64,000 nt of DNA from Colius striatus (taxonomy: Eukaryota; Chordata; Aves; Coliiformes; Coliidae), in assembly GCF_028858725.1 (NCBI RefSeq), contig NC_084768.1, forward strand, positions 29,356,664 to 29,420,663, written 5' to 3'. Below the pieces are notes generated by a model. The model ran no database searches. It was given only the letters and a program-made list of their open reading frames with translations, and was not told the origin of the DNA. Below, piece by piece: positions 26,941 through 39,962 of the stretch; position 1 is the stretch's first letter, and each line of letters starts with the position of its first letter. The position numbers and the translations under genes are program-made.

Positions 26941-27639
26941 CATTCCAGCAGATTTCTGGGCCTTCTCAGACACATCTGCTTGGTTCCCACCATCTGTAAA
27001 AGCAGAGACCCACATTGCCTATTCTCCAACTTATCACCTACTGCCATGGGAATGGCTTTTAGGGGTTTAGAGCAGTGGCCCACTCAGCCTGCACAGGGCT
27101 GTAATGGAAACAGGGCCCATATAAAATGGCCTTGACCCAGTCTTCCCAGCTTTGGTGATCTGTGGGTCAAGGGTCTTCATCAGGCAGAAGCCACACTCTG
27201 CTCACGGGGCTTAACATCCACCACCACTTTGCCACATCCCTCGTGACCTCACACCAGCCTCCACAGCATCTTGTGGCAACAGAATGGGCAATGCAATTGT
27301 ACTTCATGGGAAAAAGTACGTGCTTGTGTCTGTGTCACATCAACTGCTTGTTTGCTTTCAGAAACACTTAGGTATGAGGAAAGGACAGCAATCCTTCCCT
27401 TGCAGCTCTGTCCACGATACGATAGGTCTCTGTCGTTGCCTTTTCAGGCACCTCTTGTTCCAGCCAAGGAGTCCTACCTTCACACAGAACCAGTTCTGCA
27501 GCTTATTGGAAGCTGTTTCAATAAAACAAGCAGGGCTTCAGAAAGCAAAGATCCTGTTACTGCCTCTTTCACGGTGAGAAAGTGGAAATTCAGGGTATCT
27601 TTAAAACACAACCAACGGTTTGGCACTGAGAGCAATGAG

Positions 27640-27800
27640 TTAATCTGACATCTGAATCTTCACTGCTGTTAAATAAGATGAAGACTTGCCTCCTTCAGCT
27701 CTTATGTAAATAGAACTCATCTGTGATGCAGATTTTATTAATTAACTGGCAAATCGAGAAACCCCCAATAGGCTGTAATTGAACTTCACGTTGATGATAG
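27640..27800. promoter_or_regulatory. Candidate conserved non-coding element
   Basis: AT-rich block with GCTGTTAAATAAG, TTATGTAAATAG (forkhead/octamer-like), TTTTATTAATTAACTGG and GCTGTAATTGAAC. It is non-coding and set against GC-rich flanks. This is an inference from composition. Confidence 0.22.
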
Positions 27801-29627
27801 ATGAGGAGACACTTACAAGCCATCCGCTGTGTCCGCACAGGCCCTCCCGGAGCTGCTGCCATCCCTCCTCCCCCTCCTCACGGCACACAGCCTGCCCCAT
27901 CCTCAGAGAAACCAAGGAGACCTGAGGGGCAGAAGGCTGATGGATCCCTGGCACCGTTGCCTCCTGAAGCACTCTCTGGCTGGTCACATTGCTCTGCAGG
28001 GCATCGCCTGCCTGCAGCTCGCAGCCTCTCGCAGGAGGCAGGCACTAGCTGCTGAACCTTTTGCAGAAGTGGGGATGCTCATAGCTTTAGGGGAAGGGGA
28101 CTTTCTACCTAGTCACTTCTAACATGAAGAGAGGGCACCCTTTAGCAGAGGAGAGCTGGGCTACTCTGGTGTGCCATGAGGTCCTGGGTAACCTGAGAAA
28201 TACTAGGCTTCCAGACACCTGGGGATGGTATAATCCAGAAATTACAGACTCTAGAGAAACACACCCAAAATCATGAGCTAAGGCAGAAAACAGGCTGGTT
28301 AGGTTTACCTAGGTCCCAGTGGTGACTCCCTACTGGGTAACACGGGTGGTACCAGTGCAGCTGGAGTGGGGAGAAGGCAGCCCCAAAGCCCTGCAGGAAC
28401 ACCGTGCTGCCCTTCCCCGGCCAGGCGGCGCACGGCACAGCCCAGCGGGAAGCAGATTGAGGCGGTATTGATGTAGGGGCAGAAGAGATGAACAAAACAA
28501 CCCCCTGCATGGGTGATTTGCAGTTCTTGGTGGGGAACTAATTTTGCTTTTATTTTGCCAGAGAAGCAGCGAGGCGGCAGCCAGGCGCCCGCCCTCAGAG
28601 CTGCTGAAGCCCTGGGTTCCTCTCGGCACGGGCAGGGGAAGTGGCATTTGAAACACTGAGATGTGAGAAGAGTTTCATTATTGCTCTGGATGGCCCCTTC
28701 ATTAGAAGAAAACACGGTATTTAATGAAGGGGGAAGAAAACAGGAGCTCCCTGCTGCGTCCAGAAAGGCGTCTCTTCTCAGCTTTGTTTCATTCCCCTTA
28801 TTTATGGGAAGGAGGGAGCCTGGACCTACCCCATCCCTGGGTCTCAAGAGGGGTGATCCAAGGCCACCCCAAATGAAGATCTCCCCACAGACAGCAACCC
28901 CCGAGCACAGTCCCCACAGGACTCCCCAGCTGTGAAGTCCCTGTGCCCACACTCGGGTGGTCAGAGGCTGACCTCGTGTGCAGGCATGGGCTGCTGAGGT
29001 CTGCCCTTTCTCCACACACACACACCCCCTGGGTGCTACACACCCGGCACTTCTGTGCCATTCACTTGTTATCAAGGAGAAACTGAGGCACGGGAGGTGT
29101 GTTATGCACACTTGGCATTGAGTCTGAAGACCATGTTTGATGCACAGACAACACTCTCCTTGCAAAGTGCCCTCGGATTACCAGGGAAGGACCAGGTTTC
29201 TCATGACTGGCTTAACAGACCCACCATGAGATTCACATGTCAAGCTAATTCTTCCCAGCTGGTATCAATTATTTGCCAAGGTAGATTTTCTCTCTCAATT
29301 ACAATGGCTTCAATGGCTTTTCTCTCCCTTCTTCTGCTCCTAATAATGGGGGATTTTTTTAGCAACGCGTCAACAGACTTCAGGAGTAGAACTGGCTCAC
29401 ATTCCCTTTGCTGGGACGACTTTAGCTCTGCTAGGAATTGAGATGAAAGGAAACTTGCTTTCATCGCAGCATAAACAGGCAAGAAGTGGAGCATGAACAG
29501 AGAGAAGACAAGCAGAGAAGCAAGCACTATGATTTTATTCTGAGCGTCTGCACCTAAAGCTGTCCTTAATCACCACTCATGACTCAGACTTTTCTTTCAC
29601 TGGGAGCTCCAGACAGGGTAATTTAGT

Positions 29628-29790
29628 TTCAGAGACTCACAGGCACGTTGGCTGGAAGGGACCTCTGGATGTCTCCAGTTCAATCACTCATCATTTGCTC
29701 ACAGAATTTGCTCGGGATCCCTCGTGACCTGTCCTGCTCCCAAAATGATGGGCTTTGAAAATGTCCTGAGGTGAGAGAGCATCCTGCAGT
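29628..29790 (-). mobile_element. CR1 LINE 3' fragment
   Basis: Starts near AGAGACTCACAGGCACGTTG and continues with GGCTGGAAGGGACCTCTGGA and GTCTCCAGTTCAATC. This is the diverged reverse complement of the CR1 3' terminus. Recognition fades within about 150 bp. Confidence 0.6.
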
Positions 29791-30349
29791 GGAGCACGCG
29801 CTGGAGGAGCAAGAGTAGTTTCAACGGCTGCCTACTCTCTTCATTGCTCCCAAAAACTCTCATCCCACCTCCACTAAGGCAGCTGTACCAGGAGATGAAC
29901 CCTGGGACCTGTGTGGGCCACGCTTCATGGAGGACAACGGGAGGAGGGGATCCAGAGGATCTCAGGAGACTGAGTGAAGCAAAAGGACAGGGGATGTAGC
30001 TTGCAGAAAGCAGTGATGTTCAAAATAAGGTCATGGGCTGTGTGTGTGGAAGGGGGACACCCACAGACTCAGGCCATCAAACCCAGTCGTCGTCTGGCTT
30101 TGAAATGGTTGTTTTCCTGGTTGATTCTCAGCCAAAGCTGGACTGAGGTTTGCCTGCAGCCAGGAGCTGAATCTGCTGTGAGACCCTTTGCCTGTTCTGT
30201 CTGCTTCACCCTGAGAGACTAGACTGCCTTCATCCTGGGCCCTCATGCATTATTTACAAGACTGCAGAGACCACAGCCTCCTCTCAGCCCCATCGCCCGG
30301 CCCTTCCAGTGACTTCCGAGGGAAGGAGCAAGTTTCCTGTAAATTGCAT

Positions 30350-30620
30350 TTCCAGCAAGCATCTCTGCTAATTAAAGATGAAATGAATTTACCATTGCTT
30401 CAATTAAAATCCATTCACAGCTAACACCTTCCTCTTTTCCAATGTTGGTTATTTACTGAGGGTGGGGAAGGAAGGAACCGCGCTCGGAGACTCCAGAAGT
30501 TCTCCGGGTTTGGAACAGGCTCGGCTCTGCCTCGATACATGGAATAGGTCCCTGGAGAATGCAGGCTGATTGCAATCTAATTTATGGCATTCATCAACAT
30601 ATGAATTAATGCTGGGGTCT
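30350..30620. promoter_or_regulatory. Candidate conserved non-coding element
   Basis: Contains CTGCTAATTAAAGATGAAAT, CTTCAATTAAAATCC, GGTTATTTACTG, GATTGCAATCTAATTTATGG and CATATGAATTAATGC. The density of TAAT-type cores and the abrupt drop in GC fit an enhancer. No reading frame or splice site explains the block. It lies about 9 kb upstream of the membrane-protein gene's CpG island. Confidence 0.28.
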
Positions 30621-33600
30621 CAGACATGAGATCTCTCTATTTCCCCCTCCCTCCTCTCACGGGCTCAACAGCTCGTCTCCCCTGCCACGCTTCCTTCCCT
30701 CCCAGTCCTGCTTCTTTACCCTTCATTAAAGAAGCAGCCTCAGTTTTGGTTAAGAAAGCTTGTTTGCACTGAATCAACTGGGCATCTCACCTGGATTTCT
30801 GTGAATTAAAGTCAACTGAAACCAAGTAGGATCTGTATTGCCTAAGCTTGGGATCTGGGGCTCAGCTGCTGTGTGCCTCAGCTTCCCCATCTGTGACAGA
30901 GGGATGCTGTTCCCAGCATCCTTCTGAAAGCCAAGGGGAGAATAAAAATACCCTTGTGCTTTGGAGCCCTACAGGGAAGTTTGCAGAGGGCTTTTGTGTT
31001 TTACTATTGCTCCTCTGTATTATTCTTGGCTTTGACCTTGGACTAAGCTGAACAAAGGAGTAATCAAACAAAGCCACTTACATTTCAGGTGCATGTTGGA
31101 CACTTGTTAAAGAAAGCCTAAAACTGCAAAGTCTGCTGGTAGCAGCAATTAACCCTTACGGTGACTGGAAGCGCTGGAGCTGCTGCTGAGGTTATAAATC
31201 ATTGACAGGGGTGGATGAGGGGCTGCTTGTCTGCTGTCTGCAAGCATAACAGGACAGCAAAGAAAAGCTAAGGCCAGAAAGTCAGTGTAGCATGCCTCAG
31301 GGCAGAGGAGGCAGGCCTGGGAGTAGGATGAGATGCACAGCAGAGTGCATCCAGCTATTAGAAGGGGAGACTCTTCCTCTATTTTACTTGCATAGAGTAA
31401 CAGTGAAGACAGGTATCATCTAGGACTGGAACTACAAGGCTACAATCTCTGACTGCTAGGGTCAGGTTTCCTTTCCTTGGAGCCTAACTCCACAGCCAGA
31501 GCTGGTTTTGAAACAGAAATCTCAGTATCTGTGCTGTCTCACCAGTCAGATACCAGCGTCACCTTCAGCAAGGTCCCACTCTAGAGAAAAGGGCTGTGTG
31601 CAATCTCCTTGAAGCTCAGCACCACTGTGAACAGAGGGGCTGCTGCTCCACCTGTTCTTCCTGAATTCTCTAAATGTGCTTGAGCTTGGTGGATATGGCT
31701 TAAGTTTGTTCTCTCCTCCCTGATAAATTAAGTGTGTAAGGTCATTTTTACAGTATAGGTAGCTCTGTCCCTCAAAAACATCAGAGTGCTCCAGGGAAGA
31801 AGGAAATAGGAAGCTCTCTGTGCTTGATGGGCAAGAATGAGATGTGGATTCCAACTGCAGTGAAGAAGACTCAAGTTGGATTCACCAGGAAAAGCTATAA
31901 CCTGACATTGAAGGACAAGAACTGACTGCATAGCTCCTCACTGATGAGAGACCTCCTTCATCTGTGGAACAGCAGGTTCAGCCAGAAGAACACGAAATGC
32001 AGTCAACATTTTGAAAGCCCAGAGTTTTGGTGAGCTGTAGACTATTTGATTCAACATTAGTGGACACCTAAAACCTTCCCAGTAGTAAAGTGCAGCAGTC
32101 AAAGGACTGTGTCTCTGTGTGGTTAACAGCCTACATAACAAAATCACGCCCCACTCGTTATGAACATCGCTTTTAGTCTTAATTCATCCTTCTCCTGGGG
32201 TTTCAGCTCCTAGAAGGGAACATTTCCATGGCTAAGTTACTCTTTGGTAGCATCAGGCAGACAGATTGGAAAATATAACATGCAGCATCTTCATCACAAA
32301 ATAAAAAGATGGTAGGGATGCAATCACACCTCTGGTAGCAGGTGGGTTAAAAGTGATTTTTCACTCTTGTTAAACACATATTTTTGACTTTTTGCAGGTT
32401 CTGGTCCCGAGTTTATCCTCTCCCAAAGTAATCATGTGTTTTGCTGCCACTGCCAATCACAACTGCCTGCTGCTGACAAGAGAAGCGTTGCTGTTAGAGC
32501 TGGAACACCACAGGGTGCTCGAGGCAACATCCCTGCTGAGACACAGCAGAGCTCAGGCCAGGCTGGAGCTTCTTCACGCTCCTGTCACTCAGCCCAGGGC
32601 TCTCACAGTTCACAAGGAGCTGACTGATCTTGCCTGACCTAAATGGGGTGTTATCATCCAGTATTCCATCCTTCAGCCCAGAGAGGCTGTGCCAAGACAT
32701 CTCCATTCCAGCACCCACACACCTACAGCAGCTGGAGGTTCTCATCCCCCATCCACCTTTTGCACACCTCACTTTGGAGCGCAGGGAAGGAAGCAGTATT
32801 CATTCAGGACATTCTATCTGCTGGTGCTCACCAGAAGACAAACACAGGCTAACATTACAGCCCCCCTCTACCATCAGCTCCTTCCAGTAAGGATGCCTGG
32901 TGTGGCAAGGATAGCCAGGACAGGGCCCCAGGGGTTGGTTTCCCGACCCGAGAGTAGAGCAATGGGCTGCAGACCCATGCAGGCAACAGCGTGTGGCTCA
33001 GGAACACGATGCAACTGTGTGATGCTGAGCTGAATGAGTGCCTGGGAAATGGCAGGTAAGGGTTATGAAAGGTGCTGGGGAAAGGGCACGGCTGGAGCAC
33101 CATCTGCAATGCAGAAGAGAGCACTGCATCACCTCTCAGATGCAGTGGCAGATTAATCAGGAGTCACAGAGTGTATTTGTAACCTGCCTGGCAACCCAGC
33201 TGCATCTCACACACCCAACCCTCAGCTCTTCCTCCACACCTGAAACACCAGCATGACTTTACAGCTCCCATGTTAGAGACAGGTCCTGCTCTGGGAGGAG
33301 AAATCACCGGAGCAAAGACTTTGTGGGGGACAGAGTGCAGAGCCACACACTCCTATGTGTGTATCTACAGGGGTGTGAGAACTAGAATTTGGGGAGGTCT
33401 GCTTCTGTGCCTCTAGCTGAATGGGGGATGTATTTCAGGGAAGCAGGTAAGTGTTCCTGTTTGCCTTGCTCAGTTCCTTCGTCTCTACCTTCCTTCTGCT
33501 GTTGCTGACATTTAAAGCCCCCTCCTGGAGCCCAGGCCTTGGCAGGTAGGCAGATCCCTCAGCTCTGCCCTTTCAAACTCTCTGAAGACTCAGACATGGT

Positions 33601-34960
33601 TTGCATCCATGCAGTTTCTTCTCCATTTTACTTAAGAGAAACAGCTGGTGAGTTTTATTTTAGCTCTACATATCCATCTTAGACACCAAGATGTGTGACA
33701 GGAAGAAGACAGAAAATAGAGATAGAAGAAAGAAAACACAGAGACTGCCAGCTTCTCCCTCCAGATCCCTTGGAGAGGCTTTAGGAGTAACTGGATGCCA
33801 ACAACCTGGCTCACCTTCTCGCTGGATTTCAGGGTAGTGAAGCTGTGAGTGGAGGGGGACATGCCAAAAGCAGTACTTTTCCACCTCTGGGGTTGAAGCC
33901 TTCCTGTTCTGCTTAGCACATATGTAGCAGCTTTACCCATAGATAACCCCTGTAAATAACTGTCAGCTGTTTTCACTTGTTCCCTGGCCAAGCGGTGCTT
34001 TCTAGGGATGCAAACAGAACATATCGTTCACTCTTCCCACCTCACCTCCTCTGCAATTAATCCTGTTGGCCAGGGTTTGTTTACATGGGAAATGCTCCCT
34101 TTTCCTTCCCAAAGCAAGCTTTTCCTGCTAGATATTTGTGTGTGTGCCTTCAGCTTCTCCAATCCATCCAACAAGCCAAGCTGTCCATGAGATGGAGCCA
34201 CACGCAGACTTAAACCCCCACTTTGTTTATCAGAGACAGCAGCTGGGGAAGAGTCTCCCTAGACATTGTACTTAATATGGCATGTTCATGATGCCATTTA
34301 TCATTATAATCTGGATTTCTTCAGCTTTTGGGAGCATGAGTTATACAACACCAAGAAAACCACTCTTTTTTTACAGATGTTTTTATATAAAGGTAGATAA
34401 AGATAGCTCACTATGATTCATCTGCTGAAACCTGCTGCTGCTCCTTGTTTGTTTGTTTTATCAAGCAGAAATCACTGGGCAAGAGGAATGCCAGGAGTTG
34501 AAATCCAGGATAAGCCTTTGCTTTACAACTTCTTGTCATGCAGGAAGGTTACTGACAAAACTTTGGACCAACGGTGGAATTTGCTTGGAAATGAAGTCGC
34601 TGGTGCGGGGGTGTAATGCAGCAGCCATGCACAGCCAGGCAGGGAAGAGCATCTGACCCATCCAGGGATGACTGAAGGTCAGCATGCCTCACCCATGGGA
34701 AAGCTGCAGGGCCTGGGGCATGAGCTGCAGCCCTCAAGAGCCTGCATCTGGATTGGAATGTGGATGTCACCCTGGAGAGCTAAAATGTGGGTGGTTTGAA
34801 GATCATCTGTGAAGACCACTTCACTTTGTGACAAATGACAGCATAAATCTTTGTGCTTCTGATGCTGCTGAAGAGGTACAGTAGCAGCTTTGGGGGGGAT
34901 CAGGGTATGGTGTCAGCAGCCAGCACAGAAGAGAGACACAATAATTCCCTTCAGACTGAG
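30621..34960. other. Non-coding DNA, no gene recognised
   Basis: No supportable gene or repeat. A short AT-rich stretch around 34,260-34,400 (TACTTAATATGGCATG, TTTATCATTATAATCTGG) could be another regulatory block. I see nothing firm. Confidence 0.5.
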
Positions 34961-34964
34961 AAAT

Positions 34965-35562
34965 GACCCTTGGGCAAATCAACGTCTTGCTCAAAAGTAG
35001 AGGTGGACAGGAGCAGTGCTGTCAGCAGGAGCAGGGAGCTGATCATTCCATTTCCTCGGCTTTGGTGAGGCTGCACCTCAAATCCTGTGTCCAGTTTTGG
35101 GCCCCTCTCTACAAGAAGGACATTGAGGTGCTGGAGAGGATCCAGAGGCCAGTTGCCAAGCTGGGAAAGGATTTGGAGCATGTGTCAGACAAGAAACAGC
35201 TGAGGGATCTGCGGGAGAAAAGAAGGCTCAGGGGCAACCTTTGTGCTGTCTACAACCACTTGAAAGGAAGCTGGAGTGAGGTGGGGGTCAGTCTGTTCTC
35301 CCTGGTAACAAGCAATAGAACAAGAAGAAATGGCCTCAAGTTGTGCCAGGGGAGGTTCAGGGATTTCTTTACTGAAAGGGATGTCAGGCATTGGAACGGG
35401 CTGCCCAGGGAGGTGCTGGAGTCACCATCCCTGCAGGTGCTTAAGAGATGGTTGGATGTTGCACTTAGGGAAATGATCTAGTGGTTGATAGGGCTGGGAC
35501 AAAGGCTGGGCTTGATGAGCTTAATGGTCTCTTCCAGGTGAAATGCTTCTATGATTCTACAT
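34965..35562 (+). mobile_element. CR1 LINE fragment with open ORF2 C-terminus
   Basis: A 5'-truncated forward CR1. The frame 34,963-35,481 (172 codons) runs unbroken through the C-terminal part of the CR1 ORF2 reverse-transcriptase protein. Recognisable segments are [20 protein letters not shown], the '[16 protein letters not shown]' region, '[14 protein letters not shown]', '[20 protein letters not shown]' and '[11 protein letters not shown]'. It is followed by the short CR1 3' UTR ending in TTCTATGATTCTAC. The catalytic reverse-transcriptase and endonuclease domains are absent, so it is a dead copy. The intact frame suggests it is younger than the other CR1 pieces here. Confidence 0.93.
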
Positions 35563-36200
35563 TACTGCTGAAGATGCACCTGATTATATTCTTGGCCAAC
35601 TTCTGGATAGCCCTCGGTCAGAGTGAGACACAAAACCGTCCCACGCCACAACACACTTCACAGGGATGAATTCTCACACAGTGCTACACCCCTGCAGCTC
35701 AGTTTGCACCTGACAGTTGTTGCCATATCCCCAACCTGCTGCCTCCATATCCTCTGCAAAGGAGGCAAAGCAGTGGAGCTGGGAGCAGGGTCAGATCTCC
35801 ATCCACGCTGTAACGCCTGGCCTGAAGGACAACCTCAGCCCTCACCAGCTGTAGAAGCTCCAGGATCTGGCCCAAGTCACAGTCAAGAAACCAGACTGGG
35901 ACTGTCTGCTCAGGGTATCCCTGATGATGTGTCAGAGCAGTTTTTCAGCTCTGGACACCAGCATTATCAAAGGCACATCTCAGAAGCCAGTTTGATCCTG
36001 CTTGTATGGAAGAAACCACGAGTGCTTCGACTTCTGTTGCACAGAGAGTAAGCCATAATATCTGAAACAAACACTCAGCATCCATCATGAGGAACAAGGT
36101 CTTTCTTGACCCACTCAAACATGATTTGTCTTTTGTTCCCAGGAGGCAGAAGACCGCTCTTGTGCATGAGAGATGTGTGTCATTGGATAGCGGCGGATCC
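35563..36200. other. Non-coding DNA, no gene recognised
   Basis: I see no gene, repeat or strong motif cluster between the CR1 copy and the AT-rich block that follows. Confidence 0.5.
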
Positions 36201-36690
36201 CTGAATTTGATTTGTCCAGTTGCATTAGGACAAGCAGCTAATTCTGAAATTCACTTTGCTCCTATAATCAACCCCTGTGCCAAATGGCATTTGGGCAGAA
36301 TTGTGGAGATTGTGATTTTTATTGGAAGTGATTTATTGAAATCATTAGCAATGTTCCATAAGTGGAATCCATGGCAATCCTTTTCATCTTCTCCCCCCCC
36401 ACACACTCTTCATCACGGCAAACACAAACACTTGGGTTTTTAATGAGAGAGGTTGAAATACAAGGTTATTAAAAGCCACACTTCTATATTTCTCCATGCT
36501 CTCTCTCACTGCAATGGGATAGAAACCATCATCATGGATATAAAGCCTCCCTTTCAGACCAGAGATGCAAAGAGTGTATAATGAACAATTAAGCATCTAT
36601 TTAGTCCTTTTCATACGGGTATTAATGAAAATGAAAGAGGCCAACTTCACTTTCACTGCAGAGAAATGCAAAGGTGGAGGCTTGAGGGGT
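36200..36690. promoter_or_regulatory. Candidate conserved non-coding element
   Basis: An AT-rich block of about 490 bp. It includes TTTTTATTGGAAGTGATTTA, GAAATCATTAGCAATG, CAAGGTTATTAAAAGCC, GGATATAAAGCC, TGAACAATTAAGCATC and GGGTATTAATGAAAATG. A C8 run (CCCCCCCC) lies near 36,394. No frame codes through it. It is about 2.5 kb upstream of the CpG island at 39,010, which makes a proximal enhancer plausible. Confidence 0.28.
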
Positions 36691-39009
36691 TTTTTTGGTA
36701 TTACCCTAAGCCCCTTTAATGAACTCAGCATCTGCAGCAGCCCTCAAGAGCTCCCCCAGGCACTTTCCCAGCCTCTTCCCAGAAGTGCTCAGTGAGGGTG
36801 GAGGAAAGGGAGGTGGGCTGCCCTCCCTCCCGCTGTCCTCCATCCTTCTGGAGTGGATCTGGGCTGCTGTCACCGCTGTTCCCAGCCAAGCAGAGGGCCA
36901 CCAACTGATGGCTTGTCCATCCTCCAACACTCTGAGTCACAGCCATGGTTTCCCCAGAGAGCCAGGTGTGAGGCATGGGAGATGGAGCTGTGCCAGCTGT
37001 GCCACAGAGAGCAGGAGATGTCCCCCCAGCATCCACGCTGCCCAGCCCCAAGGCAGGCTCTGTGAGCAGGTTTCCATGGTGCCCAAAGCAGCTTTCAAGG
37101 GTGCCCAAAGGCAGTGAGCCCCTAGCAGCTCCAGCTGGGCAGGGTGCATGAAGAGCGGCAGAACAGTGTTGATGCTCCTTTGGCTGGCACTTGTGAAGCA
37201 GTGGGGAGGGGAAGGCATCAGCCAGGTCTCAGTAGCTTTTCCCTTTCTCTTTTAAATGAGAAGAAACCCAGCACAACAGTTGGCTGATGGTATGGCAGGA
37301 AGGAAAGGGCTGCTGTCACCCTGGTTTTATAGGTGGGGAAGCAGTTTCCCACCTGCACCCCCGCTCAGCTGTTCATTCAGACAGTCCTTGCTACCTATGG
37401 ATCCCTCTGTTTGGGGTGTTTTGACCCATATCACATGGAGCAGAGATCCCAGCCCAACTCCATGGGGATTCTAACTCACATTTGATTAAAGTACTTGAAG
37501 ATGTTGAGGACCATAAGACCTCCAAAGCTACAGCATCTCCTTTTGCCTTCAGTTCCTCTGATAAATACCCCCAGGCACACACACATTTGCAAATACTTTG
37601 CCTCAAATCACTCAGCTCCATTCCCTCCTGGGAATAAAGGGAAATAAAGGGGCAGAGTGATGAGAGCCCAGCTGGGATGGTGGCACCCAGAGCCAGACAC
37701 AGACATGGTTCAGCATGGACCAGCTGCTCTCCTTTTCCCTCGGATTGAGGCACTGGTGCCATGGCAACTGCTAACACCAAACAGCTGTGCTTGAAAACAC
37801 AGCTTCAGAGCAGTTGCAGTCCCTAAGGACTAGTGGGGATGTCCCAGGGGTTGTCCTCTCCTCCTGGGGACCTCAGCCAAAGGACATGCCTCTGGAGCAG
37901 GGCAAAGTCAGACTGCCCTGTGGAACCTTTGCATGGAGCCCAAAACTCACCTTGCAATGAAGAGTTCTTATAAAAAATAGTAATTTTGGCACATGGATAA
38001 AATCTTGCATGGCAGGACTCAGAGTCTGACAGAGGAGATGTTTGTCTTCAGCTTCTGACTGCTGTCCTGGCCCTCCAAACATCCCCATGGCTTCATAGCT
38101 TGCTTTAACAAGAGGAGCAGCTCCAAGTCCAGCCATTATGTCACTGGGGCTGAGGGACATCAGGCCATGTGCCATTGCAGGACACGTCTCCATGCAGCTG
38201 CCCAGATGTGTTTCTGTAACCAGTCACAGCTCTTGTCCCTTGTGAGGAGAAACGTTAGGATGCTGTAAAATTGTCCTGGGGGACAGAAGTCACAGTGATC
38301 TGGTTCGTGCACACTCCAAGGCAGGCAGAAAAGTTTTCTCTTCCACAATTTCTTTGCTCTTGGGCTGTACAGTATCTCTATCCATCATCTATACCCTTTT
38401 GTTGTAAGGGAGAGATGTTGCCATATAATTCTATACCCTTCCAACCCCCACGCAGCTGTCAGGGTTTCTGCTGGCTGGTAACACACATACACACACACAA
38501 CATTAATCTTTTGCTATTATTTCTCAGAAGCTCCATTTGGCTGCATACAAGCCTAATGTGGTGATTTCCTTGTCCCTGTGACAGCTATTTCTTACACGGG
38601 GAAGCTCACAACAGAAAAAGAAAAGTAGATGGGGGAGAAAAAAAATGGAGCTGTGATTTATTTTCACCTCCAAATATAGAAAGAAAATGTTCCTCTCTCT
38701 AAGATTTCCTCTTCCTCCTCTTTAAATAAGTCCCAGGGCCTTCAAGCCAAGCCAGTACACCAGTGAAATCCCATTGCTGAGGCAGGTGAGGAGGTGTGTT
38801 TGTAGGCAACCTGGACCAGTTTAAAACCATCATCAAGGTGACCAGGGACGGGCTGGCTCTCACCAATTCATACAGACAGCTAACCAGGGAGGGGAGATGA
38901 TTAGAAAGCCCAAATCCTCCGGGCTTTCTGCAAATCAGCAAAAACTTCTCTGTGTGGGGGCTGGTTTTGGGGAGCAGGGCTGTGGGGAGCATCTCTCCCC
39001 TGGGCTGCT
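36691..39009. other. Upstream flank of the membrane-protein gene
   Basis: No gene recognised. Interrupted CA repeats occur near 38,481-38,500. CpG density rises from about 39,000 onward. Confidence 0.5.
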
Positions 39010-39700
39010 GGGTTGCTGATGTCCGCCCTTCTCCCGGCAGCGCCCGCGATGGATTTGTGTGTGCCGGCGGTGCGGCTCCCACACAAAGGCTGCGCTCAGC
39101 GCTGGGCTGGAGCTGGGGTCACCCCCCGAGGGGACCCCAGACCCGTCCCCGGCTCTGCCCGAGCTCACGCCGGCTGCGCACACACGTGTACCCGCACTCA
39201 CTCTCCATCCGCCCCCCACCTTCCCCTCCGCCTCTCCGGGCGGATCCAGCGGCCGGATCAAGGCACGTCTTTTGGCATCGAAAGGATTAACTCCCCGGGG
39301 AGCAGCGGCGGAGGCTGAGCCCGTGCCCCCGCCACGCACCGCCAGCTTGCCGGCACGCTCGGGAGCTGGGAAAGCAGCCCGTCGGCAGCTAATCCCCCTC
39401 GCCGCCGGCAGCCCCCCGGCTGGGAGGGCGAGCGGGGCTGCGGGGCGAAGGGGACGGGCACGGGGAGGAGTGCAGGCACACAGGCGCACGCATGCCCGCG
39501 CACCCCGCCGGCGGCAGGCAGCGGTACCGCCGCGGCTGCTGTCTGCCGGGAGAGCCGGAGGGAGCCGAGCGCTGAATAGAACGCGCTGGAGCATCAGCCG
39601 AGCAGATCTGTCCTTAAGGTAAACCCGCTCGGCTCGGCTCGGCTCGGCTCCCCTTCCCGGGCTCGCTGCTGGCGCGGCCGTCGTCTCGGGCTGTGGTTTT
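39010..39700 (+). promoter_or_regulatory. CpG-island promoter of the two-membrane-segment gene
   Basis: CpG density and GC content rise sharply here compared with the flanks, and no TATA box is evident. The island ends just before the candidate first intron. It includes a (CTCGG)4 run at 39,628-39,650, directly after the predicted donor. The position and the rightward splice signals make it the promoter of the downstream gene. The exact transcription start cannot be seen. Confidence 0.7.
39550..39618 (+). other. Probable non-coding first exon (start uncertain)
   Basis: The donor CCTTAAG|GTAAAC gives an exon end at 39,618. A pyrimidine-rich acceptor, TTTATCTTTCTTTTCCAG, ends at 39,962 and pairs with it, giving a 344-bp intron. 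There is no ATG that would join the downstream coding frame. The left edge given is only a placeholder inside the CpG island. Confidence 0.4.
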
Positions 39701-39962
39701 GTTTTTAAAGGGGTCAGGCAGGAGACGCCAGCCAAAGAAGTTGCTTGAAAGCCAGGAGCTGCGTGCACGCCGGGAGCAGCTGAACTTTGTGGGTTCGGAA
39801 TAGAGGTTTCTCGTCCGTGGAGGCTTTGGGCAGCGTTAACGGGGAGAAGTGAGGGTAGGGCGCTGCACACCTCGCGCCTGCTGCTGCCCAGGGGGATGCC
39901 TCTCTAAGGACTAACACCTGTGAGAAGAAGCTGGCGAAAGGCAATTTATCTTTCTTTTCCAG

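Noticed and set aside
28305-29165. 286-codon open frame on the minus strand
   Set aside because: No domain, no splice context and irregular composition. It overlaps other chance frames and lies in a moderately GC-rich non-coding stretch.
38935-39870. 311-codon minus-strand frame across the CpG island
   Set aside because: Low stop density in CpG-island DNA. The splice signals here point rightward.
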